Source of the DNA: Ignavibacteria bacterium UBA2360
GTDB taxonomy: Bacteria; Bacteroidota; Ignavibacteria; Tepidaquicellales; OLB5
Direction of reading: 5' to 3'
Assembly (NCBI GenBank): GCA_002344125.1
Contig: DDTQ01000008.1
Location: forward strand, 129,019 to 193,018
DNA length: 64,000 bases
Shown in pieces: positions 25,047 to 33,657 of this stretch. Each line of letters begins with the position of its first letter. Position 1 is the first letter of the stretch. The notes beneath the pieces are model-generated. The model did not search any database. It saw nothing but the letters and a program-made list of their open reading frames with translations, and was not told the origin of the DNA. Position numbers and translations under genes: made by a program.

Positions 25047-25495
25047 TGGCTGATAGCAAAGTAAATGACGGAATTGTAAACTCAGGGAAAGCCCCTGAAC
25101 CCGTAGGATTATATCCGCACGCGAGGCGTGCCGGTAATTTACTGTTCCTTTCGGGTGTGGGTCCAAGGGAGCGCGGCACAAAAAAAATTCCCGGGGTTAC
25201 ACTTGATGAAAGCGGGAAAATTGTATCATACGATATTGAAACACAGTGCCGCTCGGTGTTTCAAAATGTTAAATGGATACTTGAGGAGGCAGGCTCAGGG
25301 TGGGATAAGCTTATTGATGTAACTGTTTTTTTAACCAATATGAAAGATGACTTCCCGGTTTACAACAGGCTTTGGGCGGAGTATTTTAAGGATAACCAGC
25401 CCTGCCGCACTACTATTGAAATAAACTGTTTGCCAACACCTATAGCTATTGAACTGAAATGTATTGCGCTTGCGGAAAACAACGGGCAGAAATAA
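25046..25495 (+). CDS. RidA family, 2-aminomuconate deaminase-like
   Basis: A 149-aa YjgF/RidA protein. YPHARRAGNLLFLSGVGPRE, the insertion RGTKKIPGVTLDE, YDIETQCRSVFQNVKWILEE, VTVFLTNMKDDFPVYNRLWA and PCRTTIEINCLPTPIAIELK closely follow the 2-aminomuconate deaminases (AmnD/NbaF) rather than generic RidA (about 125 aa). It would convert 2-aminomuconate to 4-oxalocrotonate, the step after the ALDH8-type enzyme at 15.7 kb. Its ATG overlaps the previous stop, and its 3' end overlaps the SGNH hydrolase frame by 37 nt. Confidence 0.82.
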   Translation: MADSKVNDGIVNSGKAPEPVGLYPHARRAGNLLFLSGVGPRERGTKKIPGVTLDESGKIVSYDIETQCRSVFQNVKWILEEAGSGWDKLIDVTVFLTNMKDDFPVYNRLWAEYFKDNQPCRTTIEINCLPTPIAIELKCIALAENNGQK

Positions 25496-26166
25496 TTACG
25501 TTTATTTCTGCGATCGCTTTTTTAATATTACTTCCTGCATATTTTATGATATCAGAAACCCCGATTAAAAATAAATACACATATTTGGCTTTGGGCGATT
25601 CATACACCATTGGCGAGATGGTAAACGAAAATGAACGCTTCCCTGCGCAGCTAAGCGCAATGCTTAATTCAGACAGCATCGATATTGCTGAACCTCTTAT
25701 CATTGCCAAAACCGGCTGGACAACCGATGAGCTGCTTGCCGCAATCAAAGAAAAGAATGTTAAAGATACATTTAGTATTGTTACACTTTTAATTGGAGTA
25801 AACAACCAGTACCGCGGCAGAGATTCTGAAAACTACAGGTCTGAGTTAAAGCAGCTTCTGGAAATTGCGGTAAAATATGCAGGCGGAAAAAATGGAAACG
25901 TGTTTGTGCTATCAATTCCTGACTGGGGAGTAACCCCCTTTGCCGAAGGCAAAGAGCGCGGCAAAATTGCCGCTGAAATTGATGAGTATAACCGGGTGAA
26001 GAAGGAAGAATGTGAAAAACTTGGAGTTAAGTTTTACGATATTACAGAAATATCCCGCACAAATGATCCCGCATTGATAGCTTCAGACGGTCTTCATCCA
26101 TCAGGCAAAATGTACAAAATGTGGGTTGATAAAATTTACAGCGATATTGTTAAGATATTACGTTAA
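25459..26166 (+). CDS. SGNH/GDSL hydrolase
   Basis: A 235-aa esterase/lipase-like protein. Block I is YLALGDSYTIGE with the nucleophile near S48, LLIGVNNQYRGR supplies Gly and Asn of the oxyanion hole, and DGLHPSGKMYKMW holds the Asp-His pair near the end. A hydrophobic stretch at about 12-29 could be a membrane anchor or signal. ATG 25459 lies within the RidA gene; an alternative start is ATG 25546, which would remove the hydrophobic stretch. Substrate unknown. Confidence 0.82.
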   Translation: MYCACGKQRAEIITFISAIAFLILLPAYFMISETPIKNKYTYLALGDSYTIGEMVNENERFPAQLSAMLNSDSIDIAEPLIIAKTGWTTDELLAAIKEKNVKDTFSIVTLLIGVNNQYRGRDSENYRSELKQLLEIAVKYAGGKNGNVFVLSIPDWGVTPFAEGKERGKIAAEIDEYNRVKKEECEKLGVKFYDITEISRTNDPALIASDGLHPSGKMYKMWVDKIYSDIVKILR

Positions 26167-26199
26167 TATCAGACTACAAAAATCTGTTTTTGTTTTGTC

Positions 26200-26219
26200 A
26201 TTCCCGCGAAAGCGGGAAT
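26200..26219. repeat. ATTCCCGC palindrome
   Basis: ATTCCCGC-GAAA-GCGGGAAT preceded by TTTTGTC and followed by CTTTATT. It is the inverse orientation of the element at 4992-5011 and belongs to the widespread GATTCCYGCTTTCGCRGGAATGACA palindrome family. It could also act as a terminator for the SGNH gene. Confidence 0.75.
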
Positions 26220-26247
26220 CTTTATTAATTGAACCAATAATTCTCAT

Positions 26248-27468
26248 TTGAAAATCAACCCCGCCGAAATATTAATCAAAGATTATACCTACGAACTTCC
26301 TGCGGAAAAGATCGCGCAGTTCCCATTAAAAGAGCGTGACAGCTCAAAGTTGCTCATATATAATAAGGGCAAGATTACTCAGGATACATTCCGCAATATT
26401 GAAGATATTATTCCGCATAACTCTCTACTGATATTCAACGATACGAAAGTTATTAATGCCAGGTTAAAGTTTCAGAATCCGGCCGGTAAAGAAATTGAGA
26501 TATTCACACTTGAACCGGCAGAAAATACTGAGCTTGTTACAGCTCTGGCTCAAAAAGGTTCGGTTGAATGGATATGCCTGGTTGGTAAGCTGAAGGCGTG
26601 GAAATCAGGTAAATTAGTTTCAACAAAAAATGTAAACGGCACGGAGTGCCGGCTTGAAGCGGAGCTTTTATCCAAACGGGCAGATGCATTTCTTATCAAA
26701 TTAAGCTGGCAGCCCGAGCATCTTACATTTGCTGAAATTCTCGAAATATTCGGACAGATTCCGCTGCCGCCGTATATGAAGCGCGATGTCACACCAGAAG
26801 ATAAAGCTTCATACCAGACAGTTTATTCTGAAGCCGAAGGCTCTGTTGCCGCACCAACTGCGGGACTGCATTTCACTCAGGGTGTGCTGGATTCTCTCAA
26901 AAAAAATAATATAAAAACCGGATTTGTTACACTCCACGTAGGCGCCGGAACATTTAAGCCGGTAAAAAATGATAGTATTTCAGAGCACGGTATGCATTCA
27001 GAAAGCATATATGTTGAGCTAAGCCTGGTGGAAGAAATTGCTGCGAATATTGGAACCAACAATATAATTGCCGTGGGCACAACTTCAATGCGGACTGTTG
27101 AATCACTTTACTGGTTTGGTGTACAGTTATTGCAAGGCCGGCATACAGGCAATCAGCTAAACATAACTCAATGGGAGCCGTATGAAAATGAACCCGAAGA
27201 TCCTGTAAAATCATTTGAGGCTATCATTTCATATATGAAACAAAACAACCTGAGTTGCCTTTACGGAAAGACCAACATTATCATTGTTCCCGGGTATGAT
27301 TTTAAGGTATTTTCAGGCATTATTACAAATTTCCACCAGCCGCAAAGCACGCTTTTGCTGCTTATTGCCGCATTTATTGGCAGTGAGTGGAAGGTGCTCT
27401 ATGAATATGCTTTAAATAATGATTTTCGTTTCTTAAGTTACGGTGATAGCTCAATATTATTGAAATAA
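26248..27468 (+). CDS. queA: tRNA ribosyltransferase-isomerase QueA-like
   Basis: S-adenosylmethionine:tRNA ribosyltransferase-isomerase, which makes epoxyqueuosine in the tRNA wobble position. Hallmarks are YELPAEKIAQFPLKERDSSK, LLIFNDTKVINARL, EILEIFGQIPLPPYMKR, YQTVYSEAEGSVAAPTAGLH, HVGAGTFKPVK, GTTSMRTVESL, and the C-terminal ITNFHQPQSTLLLLIAAFIG. The 406-aa length is longer than E. coli QueA (356) because of extra residues around the middle (about 285-340), as in some Bacteroidota paralogues. The start is TTG 26248. Confidence 0.9.
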   Translation: MKINPAEILIKDYTYELPAEKIAQFPLKERDSSKLLIYNKGKITQDTFRNIEDIIPHNSLLIFNDTKVINARLKFQNPAGKEIEIFTLEPAENTELVTALAQKGSVEWICLVGKLKAWKSGKLVSTKNVNGTECRLEAELLSKRADAFLIKLSWQPEHLTFAEILEIFGQIPLPPYMKRDVTPEDKASYQTVYSEAEGSVAAPTAGLHFTQGVLDSLKKNNIKTGFVTLHVGAGTFKPVKNDSISEHGMHSESIYVELSLVEEIAANIGTNNIIAVGTTSMRTVESLYWFGVQLLQGRHTGNQLNITQWEPYENEPEDPVKSFEAIISYMKQNNLSCLYGKTNIIIVPGYDFKVFSGIITNFHQPQSTLLLLIAAFIGSEWKVLYEYALNNDFRFLSYGDSSILLK

Positions 27469-27529
27469 AAAAGAATTACAGCCGCTTTTCATCCATTTCA
27501 ATTATTCTTAAATTAATATTTCCTTTGAT

Positions 27530-29737
27530 ATGAATGAACAAACTCTTCAGAATTTCCGCGCGTTTACAAAGTTATACGGCTATATCAGATTTTTCCATCC
27601 AAGTGATGAAGCCTCATCAATTGACTGGGATAAATTCGCAGTTTACGGGTTTGAAAAAGTAGAAAATGCCCGTGATGATAAAGAGCTTAAAGCTCTGCTG
27701 CTTGAATTGTTCCTGCAGGTAGCTCCGGCTATTGAGATATATTTTACAGGTGAAAATGTTACATATGACCAAAGTAAAATTATTCCCGCAGATACAACTG
27801 GTCTTCTCCCCGTTGCGTGGCAGCATAAGGGTATTCAGGATAATATGGATACAATTTATGGTATTTATAAAAGTATCAGAATAAACAGGATTCCCCCTGT
27901 TGTAAATCACTCTGCAGTACTTTCAAAAACGATCGATGTATCAGAATTCAGAGGAAAAAAGTTAAAGCTGGAAGCCGGAATAAAATTTGAACTTGAAGAA
28001 AAGGATGTTAAGGGCGAACTGTGGACAAAATCATTACGAGAAAACGGGACTCAAACAGGTTTTAACAGCATATTGTTCCCGTTCGGAAAATGGAAGAAAT
28101 ATTCAGTTGAATTTGAAATTACAGAAGAAGTATCTCAGGTTGAATATGGGGTAACTCTCTATAATGAGGGTGTGTTATTTGTCAATGGCTTCAGTTTGGA
28201 AGTCTATGATGCTGGAAAATGGAAGTCAGCAGAACTTAATGATGGTAGATTTGAAGAGCAGACTCTTGGCAAATCACCCGAAAGCTGGAACATTGTGAAC
28301 AGTGACTACCTCTATGAGATTATTGATTTTGATACATTTGATAATGATAAAGCTTGTTTTATTCAGAGCTGTTACAGAAAACAGCCATTTGATAAATATC
28401 CTTTGCCCGGGGAACTGATCGATAAACCAATTTCAGGCAGCTTAAGCTGTATTGTTCCCTTGGGGTTATATTCAGATACAGCGGGTACGTTGCCGCACGC
28501 TGATAGTTACACTTTGAAAAATTTGCAGGCTCTGCTTGAAGATAGTTGGTTCAGTGAACTTTGCACAGATAGTAAATATGTACGGTTGGCAGGTGCTGCC
28601 AAAATGTGGAATGTAATTCAGCATTCATACCCGTACTTTGAGCTTTATGATATTGACTGGAACGGCATTTTAGATGATGCATTGAAATTTGCTGTGAAAA
28701 GTAAGAACGGAGTTGATTTCCTGAAATACCTGCAGATCATATCTGCTAATCTGAATGATGGTCATGCAGGTGCTGCATACAGTAAACACAAATTCAATTA
28801 TTGTTACCCGCCGTTTTTACTTGATCATGCCGAAGGTGAGTATGTAATAAGCCGCATTTTTGAAGAGAACACCGGCTTATCGGAAGGTGATGTTATAACA
28901 GAAATTGATAGAAAGGATGTTCATGAATTTGCTGATGAGGAAGGTGAATTGATATCTTCAGCTACGGTTGGTTACCGAACGAGCGGGTTACTATGGGGCA
29001 GACTAACCAAGGGAGAAAAAGATTCAGTTATTAAGATGAAGATATTGAGAGAGGGTGAAGAATTTGACACAGAAGCAAAACGCAGTTTCCAATTTTCTGA
29101 CGTTAAGGAGCAGGGATACTACCCTGAATACAGACCGGAAAAAATTTCGGAAGTGAAAGCCGGGGTATTTTATGTTGACCTTACACGACTGACTACTGAA
29201 GAACTGGATGAAAAAATTCCAGAACTGGCAGAAGCAAAGGGGGTAATTTTTGATGTTCGAGGCTATCCCATGCTTTCCCCGGATTTCCTGAATCACCTTT
29301 CTTCACGTAAACTACTTTCTGCTAAATGGAATGTACCACAGATCATCTATCCTGATTATGAGAACCTTGTTGGATTTGATACATCCGAAAGATGGGAAAT
29401 GGAACCGCTTGAACCGCAATTCAAGGGGAAAATAGTATTTATGACAAATGGCGGGGCTATCAGTTACGCTGAATCAATTATGGGAATAGTAGAGGCGTAT
29501 TCACTTGGTGAAATTATTGGAGAGCAAACTGCGGGAACAAACGGGAATATAAATCCAATATATTTACCCGGCGGCTATACCGTGTGGTTTACCGGCATGA
29601 AAGTACTTAAACATGATAATACTCCTCATCACGGGGTCGGTATTCACCCGACTATTCCGGTAAGCCGTACTATTAAGGGCATCCGTGAGAAACGTGATGA
29701 ATTTCTTGATAAAGCCATGGAATTAATGGAAAAATAA
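27530..29737 (+). CDS. S41 family peptidase
   Basis: A 735-aa protease-like protein. Residues 1-280 are unrecognised beta-rich sequence (FRAFTKLYGYIRFFHPSDEA near the N-terminus; SVEFEITEEVSQVEYGVTLY). A TSP/S41 helical segment with NLNDGHAGA is at about 405, and a PDZ-like stretch (GLSEGDVITEIDRKD) at about 450. The S41 core holds FMTNGGAISYAESIMGIVEA with the nucleophile near S645, GEQTAGTNGNINPIYLPGGY and the end GVGIHPTIPVSRT. No signal peptide is seen at ATG 27530, unusual for this family. Confidence 0.85.
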   Translation: MNEQTLQNFRAFTKLYGYIRFFHPSDEASSIDWDKFAVYGFEKVENARDDKELKALLLELFLQVAPAIEIYFTGENVTYDQSKIIPADTTGLLPVAWQHKGIQDNMDTIYGIYKSIRINRIPPVVNHSAVLSKTIDVSEFRGKKLKLEAGIKFELEEKDVKGELWTKSLRENGTQTGFNSILFPFGKWKKYSVEFEITEEVSQVEYGVTLYNEGVLFVNGFSLEVYDAGKWKSAELNDGRFEEQTLGKSPESWNIVNSDYLYEIIDFDTFDNDKACFIQSCYRKQPFDKYPLPGELIDKPISGSLSCIVPLGLYSDTAGTLPHADSYTLKNLQALLEDSWFSELCTDSKYVRLAGAAKMWNVIQHSYPYFELYDIDWNGILDDALKFAVKSKNGVDFLKYLQIISANLNDGHAGAAYSKHKFNYCYPPFLLDHAEGEYVISRIFEENTGLSEGDVITEIDRKDVHEFADEEGELISSATVGYRTSGLLWGRLTKGEKDSVIKMKILREGEEFDTEAKRSFQFSDVKEQGYYPEYRPEKISEVKAGVFYVDLTRLTTEELDEKIPELAEAKGVIFDVRGYPMLSPDFLNHLSSRKLLSAKWNVPQIIYPDYENLVGFDTSERWEMEPLEPQFKGKIVFMTNGGAISYAESIMGIVEAYSLGEIIGEQTAGTNGNINPIYLPGGYTVWFTGMKVLKHDNTPHHGVGIHPTIPVSRTIKGIREKRDEFLDKAMELMEK

Positions 29738-29879
29738 TTTATTTTACTTTTAATATTCATTTTCGTTTCTTAAGTTACATAAAATTGCGATCATAAACCG
29801 ATCAAAACTGCTAATTGCAGCATTGCTCGTTTAACAGATCCCGGAAACAAACATTGCAGTCAACTAAATTAATAAAACA

Positions 29880-30413
29880 ATGCTCGAAACATTACAAAAG
29901 AACTGGTGGTTAATTGCTGTAAGAGGTGTACTTGCGATCTTATTCGGAGTGCTTGCGCTTGCATCTCCGTATATAGTAATATTTTCACTAATTACTTTCT
30001 TCGCGTTCTTCGCCATACTATCGGGATTCTTTATCTTAACACTCGCTTTCCTTGGTGAAACCGATAACAGGGGACTGAGGATAATTGAGGGACTGATCTT
30101 CTTAGGTGCGGGAATTGTTGTATTACTGAATCCTGTTTCAGCACTTGGCGGAATTATGATATTTATCGCTGCATGGGCAATTCTCTCAGGTATTATTCAC
30201 ATCATCGGAGCGGTCAAAATGCGTAAAGTCATAACAAACGAATGGCTGCTTATCCTGAACGGAGTTGTTTCCATTATATTCGGTATCTTACTTGCCGGTA
30301 ACCTGATACAGGGCGCGGGTGTTATGCTAATGGTATTCGGCGCATTTGCAATACTCAGCGGAATTTTTTCGATCATGCTGGCATTCAGAATAAAAACATA
30401 CAAAGCAAATTAA
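29880..30413 (+). CDS. HdeD family membrane protein (DUF308)
   Basis: A 177-aa protein with about six transmembrane helices in two-helix repeats. LQKNWWLIAVRGVLAILFGV at the N-terminus and NEWLLILNGVVSIIFGILLA in the second half are typical of HdeD/DUF308. Membership suggests a role in acid or stress tolerance by analogy with E. coli HdeD. The 142 bp upstream hold no gene and no confident promoter. Confidence 0.85.
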   Translation: MLETLQKNWWLIAVRGVLAILFGVLALASPYIVIFSLITFFAFFAILSGFFILTLAFLGETDNRGLRIIEGLIFLGAGIVVLLNPVSALGGIMIFIAAWAILSGIIHIIGAVKMRKVITNEWLLILNGVVSIIFGILLAGNLIQGAGVMLMVFGAFAILSGIFSIMLAFRIKTYKAN

Positions 30414-30442
30414 TCAATAATAGATAAGCGGGGACTTAAATC

Positions 30443-30772
30443 ATGTCAAATGACGAAAATGTAAATCCGGGTGGAATCGACTCAGGCAACGAAGGCCTGA
30501 ATGAAGAATACCTGGTATCAGTATTCAAAACAGATAATATGGCAATTATCGCTGTTGTGAAATCAATTCTTGATGAAGCGGGAATAAAATACATGGCTAA
30601 GGGAGAAAATATGCAGGGTGTTGTGCCCATTAACGCGTTCCCTGTAGATTTCCAGGTGATGCCCGAAGACGAGCAGTATGCAAAAGAACTGCTAAGTGAG
30701 GTTGATGAAGATTCAGACTGGTACAACGAAGATTCACCGGACGATTCAGGTGAAGAAACACCAAATCCTTAA
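30443..30772 (+). CDS. DUF2007-like putative signal-transducing protein
   Basis: A 109-aa acidic protein. The core EEYLVSVFKTDNMAIIAVVK, SILDEAGIKYMAKGE and PVDFQVMPEDEQYAKELLSE fits the DUF2007 ferredoxin-like fold. Charged tails flank it. A shorter relative lies at 58956. Function unknown. It follows the HdeD gene by 29 nt and precedes the phosphatase by 10 nt. Confidence 0.75.
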   Translation: MSNDENVNPGGIDSGNEGLNEEYLVSVFKTDNMAIIAVVKSILDEAGIKYMAKGENMQGVVPINAFPVDFQVMPEDEQYAKELLSEVDEDSDWYNEDSPDDSGEETPNP

Positions 30773-30782
30773 AGCCCAATCT

Positions 30783-32372
30783 ATGAAAAAAAGAATTGTT
30801 ATTTTCCTGGCTTTGCTGGTTTGTACCGTTTACGGGCAAACCAGTGAAGTTGTATTTATTCAAATGAACGATGTTTACGAGATAGCCCCGCTTGAAGGCG
30901 GCAAGTACGGTGGACTTGCGCGCGTAAAAACCGTCATCGATAGAATTAAACAGAACAATCCGTACACATTTGTTGTGCTCTCAGGCGATTTTATCTCACC
31001 CAGCGCGCTTGGAACAAGCACTTATGAAGATAAACGAATAAACGGCAGGCAGATGGTTGATGTTCTAAATGCCATAGGTCTGGATTATGTTACATTCGGC
31101 AACCACGAATTTGACTATAAATATGATGTACTGCAGGAACGTATCAATGAATCAAAGTTTGATTGGATCAGCTCTAATGTATTCAGAATACCTGGTGCCA
31201 GAGGAAATAACGAACCTGTGTTTTTTGAAAAATATAACCCGCTTTCTTATACCCATTGGCGTGATTCAAATCTAAGCAAAATGGATGTTATGCTTATTGG
31301 TAAAAATTTACCTGAATATAAAATTATCAAAACCCCAGGGTATTTAAAGGGTCAGCCTATAAGACTTGGGATTATCGGTATCTGCATTAACGCGAACAAA
31401 CAGCGTTATGTATCATACAGTGATTATTACAGTTCAGCAAAACATGTTTATACTTCAATTAAAGACAGTATTGATTACCTAATTGGCATCACACATCTTA
31501 ATATTGATGAAGATAAAAAGCTTGCATCTGAAGTGCCGCAGCTTAAGTTAATTATGGGCGGGCATGAACATGTGAACATGCTTCATAAAGTAGGTGAAAC
31601 AATAATCACCAAGGCTGATGCCAATGCAATTACTATCTATATACACAGACTTCTTTTTGATGAACATAATAAACTGTTGGAGATAAAATCTGAATTGGTA
31701 AGTATTGATGAGAAAATACCCGAAGATCCCAAAGTAAAAGCGCTGGTTGATGAATGGGTCACACGCGCTTATAAAGGATTCTATGATAAAGGATTTGACC
31801 CGCTTAAGATGGTTATTGATCTTAAACAAGATACACTTGACGGAAGAGATGAAACTGTCCGGTACTCTCAATGCGCTTTAGGATACCTGGTTGCAAATGC
31901 AATGTTTGACGCGGTAAAAGGCGCAGACCTGGCATTTTTCAATAGCGGTGCTATTAGGCTGGATGATAAGCTGACTGGTGAAATTACAGAATATGATATA
32001 ATCAGGGTGCTTCCCTTTGGTGGAAAGATACTTAGGGTTGAACTTAAAGGGGCACTGCTTAAGCAAATTATTGAAACAGGCTTTTCGCAGCCGGGCAGCG
32101 GCGGATACCTGCAGTATTACGGACTCGAGCAAACTGCAGCCGGGTATAAGCTTAAAAATGAGCTTATTAATGAGAATAAAGTTTATACCGCCGCGGTTGC
32201 TGATTATTTAATGAGCGGTATGGAAAGTAATTTCGGATATCTTACAAAAGAAAACCCGGGGGTGATAAAAGTAACTGAACCGGATCCTGCTGATAAAAGT
32301 GATCTTTCAAATGATATACGGTTTGCTGTAATAAATTTTCTGGGAAAGTGGTATAAACCAACCAAAAATTAA
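30783..32372 (+). CDS. 5'-nucleotidase / UshA-like metallophosphatase
   Basis: A 529-aa exported protein. The signal peptide is MKKRIVIFLALLVCTVYGQ. The metallophosphatase domain (about 25-300) has FIQMNDVYEI, VVLSGDFISPS, VTFGNHEFDY and LIMGGHEHVNM. The 5'-nucleotidase C-terminal domain (about 340-510) has NSGAIRLDDKLTGEITEYDI and LPFGGKILRVELKG. In motif I the usual DxH is DVY, so one metal-ligand histidine is missing, as in a recognisable NDVYEI subgroup. The frame extends to 30696 within the DUF2007 gene; ATG 30783 gives the signal peptide. Confidence 0.87.
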   Translation: MKKRIVIFLALLVCTVYGQTSEVVFIQMNDVYEIAPLEGGKYGGLARVKTVIDRIKQNNPYTFVVLSGDFISPSALGTSTYEDKRINGRQMVDVLNAIGLDYVTFGNHEFDYKYDVLQERINESKFDWISSNVFRIPGARGNNEPVFFEKYNPLSYTHWRDSNLSKMDVMLIGKNLPEYKIIKTPGYLKGQPIRLGIIGICINANKQRYVSYSDYYSSAKHVYTSIKDSIDYLIGITHLNIDEDKKLASEVPQLKLIMGGHEHVNMLHKVGETIITKADANAITIYIHRLLFDEHNKLLEIKSELVSIDEKIPEDPKVKALVDEWVTRAYKGFYDKGFDPLKMVIDLKQDTLDGRDETVRYSQCALGYLVANAMFDAVKGADLAFFNSGAIRLDDKLTGEITEYDIIRVLPFGGKILRVELKGALLKQIIETGFSQPGSGGYLQYYGLEQTAAGYKLKNELINENKVYTAAVADYLMSGMESNFGYLTKENPGVIKVTEPDPADKSDLSNDIRFAVINFLGKWYKPTKN

Positions 32373-32389
32373 CAGGTAATATTGAGAGA

Positions 32390-32485
32390 GTGGAAAATTT
32401 AAACTTAACTACGGTTATTGCAGCGGGTTTTTTAATATTATCATTTATTGTTCTTTATTTATTTAAACATAAAAAAAGAAAATGA
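32390..32485 (+). CDS. 31-residue single-pass membrane peptide
   Basis: A short frame from GTG 32390 gives MENLNLTTVIAAGFLILSFI, a hydrophobic run, then KHKKRK. One helix with a positively charged tail is typical of small inner-membrane proteins. It lies 17 nt after the phosphatase stop and 22 nt before the nitroreductase, so it would be co-transcribed. It is too short to be certain. Confidence 0.45.
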   Translation: MENLNLTTVIAAGFLILSFIVLYLFKHKKRK

Positions 32486-32507
32486 ATACAATCCCCGTGA
32501 ATCATAA

Positions 32508-33164
32508 ATGAAATTTATTAAATACATTCATACTAATTTCAGCAGCGAAGAAATGCATGAAAGATCTGATGAATTCAGAAGATTTATGGATTCAAGAAGA
32601 AGCATTCGTGAATTTTCTGACCGAAATGTTCCTATAGAAATAATAGAGAACATCATTATGACAGCATCTACAGCTCCATCCGGGGCACATAAGCAGCCCT
32701 GGACATTCTGCGTAATAACCGATCCTGATATCAAAAAACAAATTCGCGAGGCTGCTGAAAAGGAAGAGTATGAAAACTATAACGGAAGAATGGATGAGCA
32801 GTGGCTTAAGGACCTGGAAAAATTCGGAACTGACTGGAAAAAACCCTTTATAGAAACAGCCCCTTATTTAATAGTAATTTTTAAAAAATTGTATGACATT
32901 TCAGAAACAGGTGAAAAACTTCAGAATTATTATGTTAGTGAATCGGTAGGTATTGCCTGCGGATTTTTATTAACAGCTATTCATAATGCAGGTTTGTGCG
33001 CACTAACTCATACGCCCAGTCCAATGGGATTTTTATCAAAAATACTGAACCGGCCCGAAAATGAACGCCCTTTTTTATTAATTCCGGTTGGATACCCTGC
33101 TGAAAATTGCGTAGTACCTGCCCTTAAGAGGAAAGATCTTAAAGAAGTATCTGTAATTTATTGA
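32508..33164 (+). CDS. Iodotyrosine deiodinase-like nitroreductase
   Basis: A 218-aa FMN flavoprotein of the nitroreductase superfamily. SRRSIREFSDRNVP and TAPSGAHKQPWTF bind FMN. The active-site lid contains E87, Y91 and K112; their spacing (4 and 21 residues) equals that of Glu157, Tyr161 and Lys182 that hold the substrate zwitterion in human iodotyrosine deiodinase. FGTDWKKPFIETAPYLIVIF, YYVSESVGIACGFLL, LTHTPSPMGFL and NERPFLLIPVGYPAENC match the same subgroup. It probably dehalogenates halotyrosines or uses a related amino acid. Confidence 0.85.
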   Translation: MKFIKYIHTNFSSEEMHERSDEFRRFMDSRRSIREFSDRNVPIEIIENIIMTASTAPSGAHKQPWTFCVITDPDIKKQIREAAEKEEYENYNGRMDEQWLKDLEKFGTDWKKPFIETAPYLIVIFKKLYDISETGEKLQNYYVSESVGIACGFLLTAIHNAGLCALTHTPSPMGFLSKILNRPENERPFLLIPVGYPAENCVVPALKRKDLKEVSVIY

Positions 33165-33175
33165 ATTCCTTGGTT

Positions 33176-33655
33176 TTACTGCTCCCGTTTCAATTTATCC
33201 ATATATCTCAAGTCAACCAATGAACCTTTTACTGAATTTGAAACAGCTTTAAAATCAGTTTCAATCCCGTTTGCTCCTGTGACTATAATTCCAGCTGATT
33301 CACTTTCTGCTTCTGCGGAATATTCCTGGTATAGTTTATATAAATAGCCGTTGTTTTCAAAAGAGAGGTAGTTCAGGTCTAACCCCGCATTTTCTTTTCC
33401 GCCTCCGCGGAAGTAGTAGCTATATGTGAAAAGCTGCCATGAATCAATGTTCATTGCCGCAGGGTAAACCAATTCAACCTTGCCGTTGGTACCGAAGCGG
33501 TAAACAATATAGCTATCGCTATCACCCGTACAAATAACAGCGGTTTTACCGCCGCTGGTTTTAAACCTGAAAATTTCAGTTTCTCCCTTTTTTACCAGTT
33601 GGGCAAAAGTAGTTGATGCAGTTACAAGTAACAGAATAATTAATATTTTTCTCAT
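33176..33655 (-). CDS. Secreted hypothetical protein
   Basis: A 159-aa protein I do not recognise. A signal peptide is clear from ATG 33655 (MRKILIILLLVTASTTFAQ), and the rest is beta-rich (FRFKTSGGKTAVICTGDSDS, YIVYRFGTNGKVELVYP). The frame is open to 33706 but that extension overlaps the upstream DUF1801 gene. The start lies 2 nt beyond that gene's end, so they are co-transcribed. Confidence 0.7.
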   Translation of the reverse strand: MRKILIILLLVTASTTFAQLVKKGETEIFRFKTSGGKTAVICTGDSDSYIVYRFGTNGKVELVYPAAMNIDSWQLFTYSYYFRGGGKENAGLDLNYLSFENNGYLYKLYQEYSAEAESESAGIIVTGANGIETDFKAVSNSVKGSLVDLRYMDKLKREQ

Positions 33656-33657
33656 TG

